In this document: piece by piece, positions 56,202-64,000 of the stretch | Layout of the letters: each line of letters starts with the position of its first letter | How positions within the stretch are numbered: the first letter of the stretch is position 1 | Assembly: GCA_046964515.1 (NCBI GenBank) | Contig: JBKUYM010000001.1 | Span: forward strand, 186,001 to 250,000 | DNA length: 64,000 nucleotides | DNA from: UMGS1663 sp046964515 | GTDB lineage: Bacteria > Bacillota > Clostridia > TANB77 > CAG-508 | Direction of reading: 5' to 3' | Notes under the pieces: model-generated | What the model was told of the DNA's origin: nothing | Databases searched by the model: none | Seen by the model: only the letters and a program-made list of their open reading frames with translations | Made by a program: the position numbers and the translations under genes

Positions 56202-57632
56202 TTACATAGTAAGCGTTCCATTTGGTGTATTTTTAATGACTAAAATATCTTCTTCTTTTCCAGTTTGTGCATTAATATATACTAAGAATTCTGTATCATC
56301 TACTTTTCCCTTAAATTCCCAACATAATATTTCTGTTTGGAATTGTGTTGGAATAACTGCTAAAGCTTGGCTTCCAATCTCTAAATCTTTATTTAAGTTT
56401 TGTTTTGCTTGTTCTTTTGTAATGGTTACTTCTGGTAAATTTCTTTGTTCATGTGAATTTAAATAACCAGTTGTTTCTATTCCCATAATTTCACCATTGT
56501 CTAAAGCAATTTTTAATTTTATTAAATCAGGATACATGGTTACTTGTCCATTTTCTGAGTCTTGATAAGAAGCATAATTAATCGTAACAATACCATCTTG
56601 TTTTAAATAATAGGTTTCTTTCATATTAGGAAATTCTTTTTGGGCTAAGAAATTTTTTCCAATCTCATCGGCTCTTTCTTGTGAAATCGTTTCTGCTTCT
56701 ACTTCTCGATTATAATTCATAAAAATAACATGACCACCCTTTTGCGTAATAGATATTGTTGCACTATTTTCCTTATCTTGGTCTCCGTTTATTTTAACAC
56801 TAAAATCATAAGCTGGCATATTCGTATTTTCAGATATTCCATTAGCCGTAATTTCTTTTATTTTATCTGCTCCTAGAAAATGAATCGCTATTTGTTTTGC
56901 TTGTTCTTCTTCTATATTATCTCCTGTAAGTCCTTTTCTTTGTGTAGAAGTTAAATGTTCTGAAAAAGCACCGTCATAAATTAAACCGGCATACTCGTGA
57001 AAATTCTCTTCTAAATTACTAAAACTATCTTTAGAGATGTTACTTACTTGTGTAGCAAATACACTACTTCCTTTATTGGTTAATTCTCCCCATTTAATTC
57101 TACCATCGTTCATATCTGCAGATAATTGATTTAAGGTATTTTCTAATTCCACACTATAATCATGCAATTCTTTTAAATTTTTGAAATCTTCTTGCGTTAA
57201 AGATTCATTATAAATATTTTTTCTAGAAAGACTAAAACTATAATCACTCACTTGATTTAAAAATTTAGAAGTATTGGCTAATTCTTCTGAACCAATTGGT
57301 AGTCTAGCCAAATAACTTTGTGCTAAGTTCGCCTCTCTCCATACATGTGTTAGTGTTTCTGCTCCATGTTCTGGTGTACTAGAAATTAAAGACTTTGCTA
57401 AATACGTTTCTACATTTTGTACATAATCTACTAACTCAAAAAATGCCATATTATAATTGTTTTCTGAAACTTGTCTATACTCTCTTTCTCTTTTATATAC
57501 GTAAATTCCCATAATCGCAATTACGGTAACTAAAACTACCACTAAGGTAAGCATATGCCTATCCTTTAATCGATTTTTCCAATCATATACTTTTTCTTTT
57601 ATTTTTCCCATTTTCAAAATCTCCTTTTCCAA
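56202..57632 (-). CDS. ypeB: Germination protein YpeB
   Basis: 476 residues. One N-terminal membrane helix, a helical region (EQAKQIAIHFL etc.) and three PepSY-type units in the C-terminal half (for example ISQERADEIGKNFLAQKEF and ITKEQAKQNLNKDLEI), the layout of YpeB. YpeB is needed to keep and place SleB in the spore. It lies 19 bases after sleB, the conserved operon order. Confidence 0.93.
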   Translation of the reverse strand: MEKEILKMGKIKEKVYDWKNRLKDRHMLTLVVVLVTVIAIMGIYVYKREREYRQVSENNYNMAFFELVDYVQNVETYLAKSLISSTPEHGAETLTHVWREANLAQSYLARLPIGSEELANTSKFLNQVSDYSFSLSRKNIYNESLTQEDFKNLKELHDYSVELENTLNQLSADMNDGRIKWGELTNKGSSVFATQVSNISKDSFSNLEENFHEYAGLIYDGAFSEHLTSTQRKGLTGDNIEEEQAKQIAIHFLGADKIKEITANGISENTNMPAYDFSVKINGDQDKENSATISITQKGGHVIFMNYNREVEAETISQERADEIGKNFLAQKEFPNMKETYYLKQDGIVTINYASYQDSENGQVTMYPDLIKLKIALDNGEIMGIETTGYLNSHEQRNLPEVTITKEQAKQNLNKDLEIGSQALAVIPTQFQTEILCWEFKGKVDDTEFLVYINAQTGKEEDILVIKNTPNGTLTM

Positions 57633-57651
57633 ATCATTTTGTTTTTTTGTG

Positions 57652-58128
57652 TTAACTACAAAATCTGTGTTTTCCTATTGTCTTAATTAGTGGCCTTGAC
57701 CATATCCATTTGTTGGTTGCTGTTGCCGGATTAAAATAGTAAATTGCTCCTCCTGTTGGATCCCAACCATTTAAGGCATCTTGTGCTGCCTTTACTACAG
57801 TAGATCCTTCTGCAATAGGTACATTAATTTGTCCATCTGCTACAGCTGTAAAAGCACCGGATTGGTAGATAACTCCTGCAATAGTATTTGGAAATTGTGA
57901 ACTTTTTACTCTATTTAAAATAACTGCACCAACGGCTACTTGTCCTTCATAAGGCTCTCCTCTTGCTTCTCCGTTAATTGCTCTTGCTATTAATTGTACA
58001 TCTGATGTAGAATTTGACTTAGATGCTGCTTTTACTATACTCTCCTGTGAAAAAATTTGTATGATTATGATAAGTGCTACTATACTAATACAAGAAAAAA
58101 TAATACTGGTTTTTACTATTTTTTTCAA
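57652..58128 (-). CDS. sleB: Spore cortex-lytic enzyme SleB
   Basis: 158 residues with a signal peptide or membrane helix and the hydrolase_2 (SleB/CwlJ) domain: LIARAINGEARGEPYEGQVAVGAVILNRV with the catalytic glutamate, and ending with KTIGKHRFC. It lacks the N-terminal peptidoglycan-binding domain that B. subtilis SleB has, so it is a short form. It digests cortex during germination and is paired with ypeB. Confidence 0.92.
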   Translation of the reverse strand: MKKIVKTSIIFSCISIVALIIIIQIFSQESIVKAASKSNSTSDVQLIARAINGEARGEPYEGQVAVGAVILNRVKSSQFPNTIAGVIYQSGAFTAVADGQINVPIAEGSTVVKAAQDALNGWDPTGGAIYYFNPATATNKWIWSRPLIKTIGKHRFCS

Positions 58129-58221
58129 AATAATCCTCCTTTGCTATTTTATAAGCTTTACTTGTATTTTGTATTTTTTTCAAGTTTTTATTCCTATTTT
58201 TATGATTATTTTCTTAATTTT

Positions 58222-58250
58222 TTGAATTTCACTAAGTTTTATGATAAAAT
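58222..58250 (+). promoter_or_regulatory. Promoter of the glycosyltransferase gene at 58293
   Basis: TTGAAT, 17 bases, TAAAAT on the plus strand, about 45 bases before the start. Confidence 0.6.
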
Positions 58251-58292
58251 ATCCTTAGAAAAAATTTTTTAGAGAAATTTTTGGGGGATTTT

Positions 58293-59426
58293 ATGAAAAA
58301 AATTTTAATTTTTTATGCGACTTATGGAGGTGGTCATTTATCCGCTGCTAAGTCCATTAAACAATATTTGGAAGACCATGATACTAATTTACAAATTGAA
58401 ATGATAGATTGTGTAGAATACATTAATAAAGCTTTAAATTCTGTTACCACTGCTGCTTATAGGCAAATGGCTAAAAAAGCGCCTTGGGCATGGGAAAAAG
58501 TTTATTATAAATCTAGTCATGGTATGTTAGCTAAAGTAAGTAGTACTTCTAATAAAATTATGGCTATTAAAATAGCTAAATTGTTTAAAACTTTTGAACC
58601 AGATGTCGTAATTTCCACGCATCCTTTTGGTTCACAAATGACTAGTTATTTAAAGAAAAAGCAAAGGACTCATTGTACATTAGCTACTGTCATGACAGAT
58701 TTTGCCTCTCATGAACAATGGTTAGTCGGTAACGCTTTTGTAGATTATTTCTTTGTTTCTAATGAAGATATGAAAAAAGAAATGATACAGCAAGGAGTTG
58801 CTAATGATAAAATTTTTGTTACAGGTATCCCTGTTTCTAAACGTTTTTCCGAGTCATTTGATTGTACCTCTTTATATAAAGAATTTGATTTGACACCTAA
58901 TAAAAAAACCATCCTTTTTTTTGGGGGTGGTGAGTTTGGCCTAGGAAAAGAAAAGACAGTAGCTATTTTACAAGCACTTGCTTCTTCTTTTTCAGATATA
59001 CAAGTAATTGCCATTGCTGGTAAAAACGAAAAAATGAAAGATGCTTTTTTACAAGTCGTTGCTCAGTACCATAAAGAAGATTGTATAAAAGTACTTACTT
59101 ATACCACGCAAGTTCCTGAATTAATGGCTATCTCCGATTTAGTGATTACAAAACCAGGCGGGCTTACTTCTAGTGAAAGTTTGGTTAGTGGTTTGCCCAT
59201 GCTTCTTATTAATCCACTTCCAGGTCAAGAAGAAGAAAATGCTGTCTTTTTAGAAAAAGCTGGCGTTGCCGTTTGGCTAAAATCTTCTGATGACCCAACT
59301 TATGTTTTGACTAGTATTTTAAATAATGAACAACAATTAAAACAGATGCACGATGCTACTGCTTTTATTGCTAAAAAGGATGCTACTGAAACAATTTGCA
59401 ATTTGGCTCTTGGAGATACACTTTAA
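58293..59426 (+). CDS. Glycolipid synthase-like GT28 glycosyltransferase
   Basis: 377 residues. MKKILIFYATYGGGHLSAAK at the N-terminus, VVISTHPFGSQMTSYL, and the nucleotide-sugar site DLVITKPGGLTSSESL resemble UgtP/MGDG synthase family enzymes, which transfer glucose or galactose to diacylglycerol. It lies divergent from sleB and next to yhbY. GGGGGATTTT precedes the ATG. Confidence 0.88.
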   Translation: MKKILIFYATYGGGHLSAAKSIKQYLEDHDTNLQIEMIDCVEYINKALNSVTTAAYRQMAKKAPWAWEKVYYKSSHGMLAKVSSTSNKIMAIKIAKLFKTFEPDVVISTHPFGSQMTSYLKKKQRTHCTLATVMTDFASHEQWLVGNAFVDYFFVSNEDMKKEMIQQGVANDKIFVTGIPVSKRFSESFDCTSLYKEFDLTPNKKTILFFGGGEFGLGKEKTVAILQALASSFSDIQVIAIAGKNEKMKDAFLQVVAQYHKEDCIKVLTYTTQVPELMAISDLVITKPGGLTSSESLVSGLPMLLINPLPGQEEENAVFLEKAGVAVWLKSSDDPTYVLTSILNNEQQLKQMHDATAFIAKKDATETICNLALGDTL

Positions 59427-59438
59427 TTATGTTATAAT
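59410..59438 (+). promoter_or_regulatory. Promoter of yhbY
   Basis: TTGGAG, 17 bases, TATAAT; the -35 lies inside the end of the preceding gene. Confidence 0.55.
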
Positions 59439-59492
59439 GGTGATGTATTAGTAACATTACCGATTACTGATAAATAGAAAGGAATTATAGAT

Positions 59493-59783
59493 ATGACTAG
59501 TAAACAACGTGCTTATTTAAGAGGGCTTGCTAATTCTTTGGAAGCTATCTTTCAAATTGGTAAAGCTGGTATTACAGATATATTTGTTTCTCAAATTTCA
59601 GATGCTTTAGAGGCTCGAGAATTAATTAAAATTTCTGTTTTAGAAACAGCTCCTGATACGGTTCGTAACTTAGCTGAAGATCTTGCTGTTAAAACAAATT
59701 CTACTGTCGTACAAACAGTAGGAAGTAAGATTACTTTATATAGACCGCGTAAGAAGAACAGTAAAATTGTATTACCAAAATAA
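59493..59783 (+). CDS. yhbY: Ribosome assembly RNA-binding protein YhbY
   Basis: 96 residues. LTSKQRAYLRGLANSLEAIF-like opening, then QIGKAGITDIFVSQISDALEARELIKI and GSKITLYR match the CRM RNA-binding domain of YhbY. It binds ribosomal RNA or pre-50S particles. AAAGGAAT precedes the ATG. Confidence 0.94.
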   Translation: MTSKQRAYLRGLANSLEAIFQIGKAGITDIFVSQISDALEARELIKISVLETAPDTVRNLAEDLAVKTNSTVVQTVGSKITLYRPRKKNSKIVLPK

Positions 59784-59805
59784 AACATAGCATTAGCTAT
59801 GTTTT
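59782..59805 (+). terminator. Terminator after yhbY, convergent with the next gene
   Basis: AAAACATAGC pairs with GCTATGTTTT, loop ATTA, then a T-rich tail. Confidence 0.85.
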
Positions 59806-59832
59806 ATTTTTCTCTATTTATTTTCATTTACT

Positions 59833-60570
59833 TTATTGCATCACTTCTCTTGCCCATATTTGATTCTTATTTTCATCATAAATTCTTATATTCGGAAATG
59901 TTCTTATCATTAATTCATTAGGAAATAACTTTTCTCCCATTTCCTCTATTGGTTTCATCCAAGTAACGGTTTCTTCTCGTTCTTCATTTTCTATTTGTCT
60001 TTGCTGTTCATAAGTTTTATACGCTCTCATAGTATAGGTTTGTACAGCCCATACTGTTGCTATGGCATCTATTACTAAAAAAATACAAATTCCCACTTCT
60101 ATACCAGTTCTTATAGATGGTGTTATTTTTCCAATTGCTTTGTCTATCCAAGGTTGAACCCATTGAATTAACACAATTGCTAAAATACCCCAAAATATAC
60201 TGTAAGTGATACATATCCTACCATTAATATGAAATTGTGTATAAGCATAATCCCAAAAACGATTGCCATATACGGCTTCCATAGCATAACTCAATATATA
60301 TTCCACTACAGCTCCTAATAATGCGCCTGCTATAAATAGTTTTATTGGTTGTTTTTTATATCTACCTAATGTTACTATAAAAATGGTTGCACCAATTCCA
60401 TAAATAGGGCAAAAAGGACCCCATATTAATCCTTGTCTGCTTTCTAAAACACCTGTTGTTACATAACAATATATTGTTTCTGTTACCAATCCTATTATAC
60501 TAAATATAAAGAAGTACCATATCCACATTCTTATTTTTATTTTATTTTCTTTTTCTATTGTTTTTTCCAT
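59833..60570 (-). CDS. Putative ABC-type IV membrane protein, CmpB family
   Basis: 245 residues with about six membrane helices. GLVTETIYCYVTTGVLESRQGLIWGPFCPIYGIGA is typical of the ABC_trans_CmpB family (PF06541). Members are often annotated as transport permeases although a transported substrate is not known. The C-terminal 50 residues are soluble. GGAGG lies before the ATG. Confidence 0.8.
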   Translation of the reverse strand: MEKTIEKENKIKIRMWIWYFFIFSIIGLVTETIYCYVTTGVLESRQGLIWGPFCPIYGIGATIFIVTLGRYKKQPIKLFIAGALLGAVVEYILSYAMEAVYGNRFWDYAYTQFHINGRICITYSIFWGILAIVLIQWVQPWIDKAIGKITPSIRTGIEVGICIFLVIDAIATVWAVQTYTMRAYKTYEQQRQIENEEREETVTWMKPIEEMGEKLFPNELMIRTFPNIRIYDENKNQIWAREVMQ

Positions 60571-60686
60571 ACTACCTCCTATTTTGTTTTTACATTGTAT
60601 ACTATTTTTATTTTTTTATCTAGTCTCTTTGTATTTTTTTATAAAAATCTAATTTCTGAAGATTTTAATTTTTTTCTAGTCTTTTA

Positions 60687-60715
60687 TTGACATTTTTTTA
60701 AAAGCATGTTATTAT
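60687..60715 (+). promoter_or_regulatory. Promoter of tRNA-Arg
   Basis: TTGACA, 17 bases, TATTAT, 17 bases before the tRNA start. Confidence 0.65.
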
Positions 60716-60731
60716 AATTCATGCATGAACT

Positions 60732-60808
60732 GGTTCAGTAGCTCAGTTGGATAGAGCAACGGATTTCTAATCCGTGGGTCGGGGGTTCGAATCCCTCCTG
60801 GATCACCA
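60732..60808 (+). tRNA. tRNA-Arg (anticodon UCU)
   Basis: A 77-base tRNA with encoded CCA. The anticodon arm ACGGA-TTTCTAA-TCCGT gives UCU, reading AGA (and AGG by wobble), the main arginine codons of the neighbouring genes. The T arm GGGGG-TTCGAAT-CCCTC is standard. It cannot read CGG. A terminator follows at 60824-60856. Confidence 0.95.
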
Positions 60809-60823
60809 AAATAGGTAAATGCC

Positions 60824-60856
60824 AAAAAAGCTACTTCTAAATGAGGTGGCTTTTTT
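60824..60856 (+). terminator. Terminator after tRNA-Arg
   Basis: AAAAAAGCTAC pairs with GTGGCTTTTTT; six Ts close the stem. The 60857-61009 stretch that follows holds no gene I can identify. Confidence 0.75.
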
Positions 60857-61009
60857 GTTGGTTTATTGCAGAACTTAGAAAACGGATTTTAAATGTTTGG
60901 AAGGTAGCATTTGTTTATTTTATATTTTTCTAAGCATTCTACAAGATTATGCTACGCTAGAAATTTTACTGAAAATATAGTATGATTAGAAAAATGAAAG
61001 GAAATCGTT

Positions 61010-61906
61010 ATGAAGAAAATTAGTATTATTATACCAGCTTATAACTCTGGAAAATTTATTGAACATTGTTTAGAAAGTATTGCTAAGCAAGATTATGATA
61101 ACTACGAAATTATAGTCATCAATGATGCATCTACTGATATTACAGGCTATAAGATATGTGATTTTCAGAAGAAACATCCTAACATAACCATGCAAGTTAT
61201 TTATAATGAACAAAATAAAGGGGTAGCCGCTTCAAGAAATATAGGATTAAAAAAAGCAACCGGAGAATATTTACTATTTGTAGATTCTGATGATTATTTA
61301 TATTGTAACGATGCTCTAAGTTCCATATCAGAAGAGGTAACAAATAACGACGTTGATGTTCTTATTTTTGGTGCAATTATAAATTATACAAATTGTAATG
61401 GAACTTCTATTAAAAAGTTTCCCATTATACCCAAGAAGAAAGATGCGAGTAAAAAATATCAGGTATCTAAGAAAATCCTTAGATACCTATGGCCACTATG
61501 TATAAAAAAAGACTTAATAGAAAGAAATGGCATAAAATTTCAAGAAGATTTAGATTTATATGAAGATACGATTTTTACCACTCAAGCATTTTCTCATGCT
61601 AGAAAAATAAAAGGTTATAAGAAAATATGCTATAATTATAATAGGAGATTACATAGGCAAAGTCTATCTTCTAATAATGAGGAACCTTATCTTAATAAAC
61701 TAAATAAATTAGTAAAAGCTACAAGAAAGACAGATGCGTTAGTTAATACTGGACAAATACCTATAGAACAAATCAAAGATTTTAAGAAAATGAAAAGGCT
61801 ATTTTTTCCTGGTATAGTGGTACTTTCTGCAAATCATTTGCTAAGTAAAGTAGCAGGGAAGTTTGTAGTAAAAGAAGAAGAAAATGATTTTGATAGAGAA
61901 TTGTAA
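61010..61906 (+). CDS. GT2 family glycosyltransferase
   Basis: 298 residues. The GT-A start MKKISIIIPAYNSGKFIEHC, NDASTDIT, NKGVAASRNIGL and the metal site FVDSDDY are present; a Y(E)DTIF-type motif follows. It transfers a sugar from a nucleotide donor to an unknown acceptor, probably in surface polysaccharide. The C-terminus is short and basic. It stands alone downstream of tRNA-Arg; AAAGGAAAT precedes the ATG. The composition matches its neighbours. Confidence 0.9.
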   Translation: MKKISIIIPAYNSGKFIEHCLESIAKQDYDNYEIIVINDASTDITGYKICDFQKKHPNITMQVIYNEQNKGVAASRNIGLKKATGEYLLFVDSDDYLYCNDALSSISEEVTNNDVDVLIFGAIINYTNCNGTSIKKFPIIPKKKDASKKYQVSKKILRYLWPLCIKKDLIERNGIKFQEDLDLYEDTIFTTQAFSHARKIKGYKKICYNYNRRLHRQSLSSNNEEPYLNKLNKLVKATRKTDALVNTGQIPIEQIKDFKKMKRLFFPGIVVLSANHLLSKVAGKFVVKEEENDFDREL

Positions 61907-61979
61907 AAAGAAAAATTCGATTGTTAAAATTGTAATAGAAACCTGTTCGTGTTTTTGGAAACATCGTTTATCATAACAA

Positions 61980-62010
61980 AAAAGTACCACTTTTTATCCG
62001 TGGTACTTTT
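61980..62010. terminator. Bidirectional terminator between the GT2 and aminopeptidase genes
   Basis: AAAAGTACCAC pairs with GTGGTACTTTT (61980-61990, 62000-62010); T-rich tails are present on both strands. Confidence 0.88.
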
Positions 62011-62017
62011 TATTTCT

Positions 62018-63421
62018 TTAAGCTTTCCAAAAAGCTTGATAGCCTCTATATGCTTCATAAATATCAAATTTACTAGTTACTTCATAAGGTGCATGCATTG
62101 AAAGTACGGGAACGCCACAGTCTATTACATCTACCCCTTTATTGGCTAAAATATAGGCTATGGTTCCACCACCACCAACATCTACTCTTCCTAACTCTAC
62201 AATTTCATATTCTACATTCGCTTCTTCAAATATATGACGAATCATAGCTACAAATTCTGCATTGGCATCTGAGGCTCCTGATTTTCCTTTAGAACCAGTA
62301 TATTTATTTAATCCTATACCTCTTCCTAAATAGCCCGCATTATATTTTTCATAAGCTGCTCCATAAATAGGATCATATCCTGCATCCACATCTGCAGATA
62401 ACATTTTAGAATTACAAAAAATATGATCTAATAAATTTGGTCGGTTAATACCTAACTTATTTAAAATCTCTGATAGAAAAGTATCAAATACATGAGATTC
62501 CATACCTGTATTTCCTACACTTCCTATTTCTTCTTTATCCGATATAATGCATACCGCTGTTGTTTTTGGTTTATCCAATGATAATAAAGCACTTAATGCT
62601 GTATAAACACACACTTTATCATCTTGTCCATAGCCAGCTACCATACTCTGATCAAAACCTAATGTTCTAGCACGAAAGGCTGGTACTAATTCAATTTCAG
62701 AGCTTATAAAATCAACTTCTGTAATACCATATTTTTCATTTAAAATAGAAAGGATATTTAGCTTAACCGCTTCTGCTACATTTTCTCCTTTATATGGCAT
62801 ACTACCTATTAATAAATTTAAATCTTCGCCTTTAATTCCATCTTTTAATTTTTTCTCCATTTGCTCTTGCGCTAAATGTGGAAGCAAATCTGTAATAGTA
62901 AAGATTGGATCTTTTTCCTCTTCCCCTATACAAATTTCTATTTTTTCTCCGTTTGGTTTAACTATCACGCCATGTATAGCAAGTGGAATTGTTGTCCATT
63001 GATATTTTTTTATACCTCCATAATAATGTGTTTTAAAAAATGCAAATCCACCTTCTTCATATAAAGGATTTGGCTTTAAATCTAACCTTGGTGAATCTCC
63101 ATGTGCACCTATAATATTAATTCCCTTTTCTATAGTATCTTCTCCAATAATAGCTAAATATAAACTTTTGCCTCTATTATTATAATAAATTTTATCTCCA
63201 ACTTGTAAATGTTCTACTTGTGCTATATTCTTAAATCCTTTTTCTTCAGCCATTGCTTTTGCTGTGTTTACGATTTCTCTTTCTGTTTTAGATTTATTCA
63301 AAAATGTCATATAGGTTTCAGCATAAGCAAATATCTCTTGTTTTTTTTCTTCTTTTAAGTTCTCCCATCCACTTTTTGTTTTTCTAAAAAGTTTCTCTTT
63401 CAATTCTTCTGTCTGTGTCAT
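62018..63421 (-). CDS. M18 family aminopeptidase
   Basis: 467 residues. The M18 metal-ligand segments are IIGAHGDSPRLDLKPNPLYE, the two-metal SDKEEIGSVGNTGM and SADVDAGYDP, and the final VPVLSMHAPYEVTSKFDIYEAY. It is a cytoplasmic zinc/cobalt exopeptidase that removes N-terminal residues, usually acidic ones. Long form, typical of clostridial apeA-like enzymes. Confidence 0.93.
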   Translation of the reverse strand: MTQTEELKEKLFRKTKSGWENLKEEKKQEIFAYAETYMTFLNKSKTEREIVNTAKAMAEEKGFKNIAQVEHLQVGDKIYYNNRGKSLYLAIIGEDTIEKGINIIGAHGDSPRLDLKPNPLYEEGGFAFFKTHYYGGIKKYQWTTIPLAIHGVIVKPNGEKIEICIGEEEKDPIFTITDLLPHLAQEQMEKKLKDGIKGEDLNLLIGSMPYKGENVAEAVKLNILSILNEKYGITEVDFISSEIELVPAFRARTLGFDQSMVAGYGQDDKVCVYTALSALLSLDKPKTTAVCIISDKEEIGSVGNTGMESHVFDTFLSEILNKLGINRPNLLDHIFCNSKMLSADVDAGYDPIYGAAYEKYNAGYLGRGIGLNKYTGSKGKSGASDANAEFVAMIRHIFEEANVEYEIVELGRVDVGGGGTIAYILANKGVDVIDCGVPVLSMHAPYEVTSKFDIYEAYRGYQAFWKA

Positions 63422-63712
63422 TTTATCATCCTTTCTTTGCCCTTTTAGGCTCTTTTGTTTTACTTATTATATCATGTAAATTTTTAGAAGTAAAGAAATT
63501 ACTTTTTACTATTCTATACAATTTTTTCGATATTATTAGTTGATTTTTCTTTCTTAAAACCGTATTAAAAATAAGCAATCATATCTTGTAAAATATTTTC
63601 ATATAAATGTAAAAATATTCTTTACAAATATGCTACTTTATTGTTTAATATAATAGAGAATATTGTATTTTTTTGTAGAAAAAATACAATAAAATAAATT
63701 TTGGAGATTGTT
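63422..63712. other. Intergenic region between the M18 gene and a partial plus-strand gene
   Basis: A TATAAT on the minus strand near 63468 with TTACTT upstream could serve the aminopeptidase gene. An inverted repeat (63661-63673 with 63679-63691, A/T-rich) lies just before the plus-strand gene. No gene or other element is apparent. Confidence 0.5.
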
Positions 63713-64000
63713 ATGAGCAAGAATAAAAAAAATAAAAAACAAAATATGGCAATAAATAGCCAAGCAATGGAAAAGTCAATAGAAGAAAAAAATACTACTT
63801 CTGCTATTTTAGCTAAACCTCCTGTCGATTTGGAAATCAAAATACCTGAAGAGGAGTCTAAAGAAGAAGAAAGTGTAACTACCATTGTTTCCAAAGATAT
63901 GAATGATATTACAGATGCTACTTCTGAGGCAATGGATGAAGTAAATAGTGTTATTTATACTCAAAATCCTCCTCCAACTTCTGAAGTTAAAACTATACGT
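63713..64000 (+). CDS. Hypothetical protein, C-terminus beyond the window
   Basis: The first 96 residues of a plus-strand gene starting at an ATG with GGAG seven bases before it. The N-terminus is a lysine-rich tract (MSKNKKNKKQN) and then an acidic region rich in Glu and Ser, with no membrane segment in view. Low complexity suggests a disordered N-terminal extension of a larger protein. Function unknown. Confidence 0.65.
   Translation, partial: MSKNKKNKKQNMAINSQAMEKSIEEKNTTSAILAKPPVDLEIKIPEEESKEEESVTTIVSKDMNDITDATSEAMDEVNSVIYTQNPPPTSEVKTIR

Noticed and set aside
60732..61010. tRNA-Arg 3' end as an integration site with the GT2 gene as cargo
   Set aside because: No direct repeat of the tRNA end, no integrase, and the GT2 gene has the same composition as its neighbours.
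1..64000. CRISPR arrays, insertion sequences, rRNA, riboswitches
   Set aside because: I saw no regularly spaced repeats, transposase genes, rRNA segments or recognisable riboswitch cores in the intergenic regions.

Overview
This is an AT-rich stretch of a low-G+C, endospore-forming Bacillota chromosome, Clostridia-like in gene content. Spore genes (sleB-ypeB, an alpha/beta SASP, two coat proteins, a Spo0E-like phosphatase) sit among housekeeping genes, and AGGAGG ribosome sites and TTGAMA-17-TATAAT promoters are everywhere. The species cannot be named from the sequence. Most genes lie on the minus strand.

Layout: 1-10.6 kb holds a type IV secretion operon: three VirB2-type pilins, PrgI, a TraC-like protein, the VirB4 ATPase, VirB6/TrbL, a VirB8-like protein and a large membrane protein cut by the window edge. 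10.7-14.4 kb: Spo0E-like, a YmfH/YmfF peptidase pair, YqeY, ribosomal S21. 14.7-15.5 kb: one gene of unlike composition. 15.5-25.7 kb: two ~1,700-residue surface proteins. 26-33.3 kb: the radC-mreBCD-mrdA-minC cell-shape cluster. 33.5-48.9 kb: mecA, an M23 peptidase, coat proteins, pcrA, prfA, a MATE exporter, a ZIP transporter, YhaO and a broken YhaN. 49.1-52.0 kb: the T4SS coupling protein VirD4 with two small genes. 52.1-64 kb: dnaJ-like, ddl-murF, spore genes, a glycolipid glycosyltransferase, yhbY, tRNA-Arg(UCU), a GT2 enzyme and an M18 aminopeptidase. No relaxase, integrase or transposase is visible.

The most striking signal concerns the genetic code. Four otherwise well-conserved genes (mreB, mrdA/PBP2, the ZIP transporter, virD4) are each interrupted by exactly one extra base. 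In all four the extra base is a C placed directly before a GGN codon, at a position where the family has or tolerates glycine, so the zero frame reads CGG at the break. Removing that C restores family-length proteins of 703, 343, 247 and 680 residues. By a manual scan of both strands, CGG is not used as an in-frame codon in any other gene except the compositionally foreign-looking gene at 14743-15420, which has two. The simplest reading is that CGG has no normal decoding here and provokes a +1 shift (or is read as a CGGN quadruplet) giving glycine. A systematic sequencing artefact is the main alternative.
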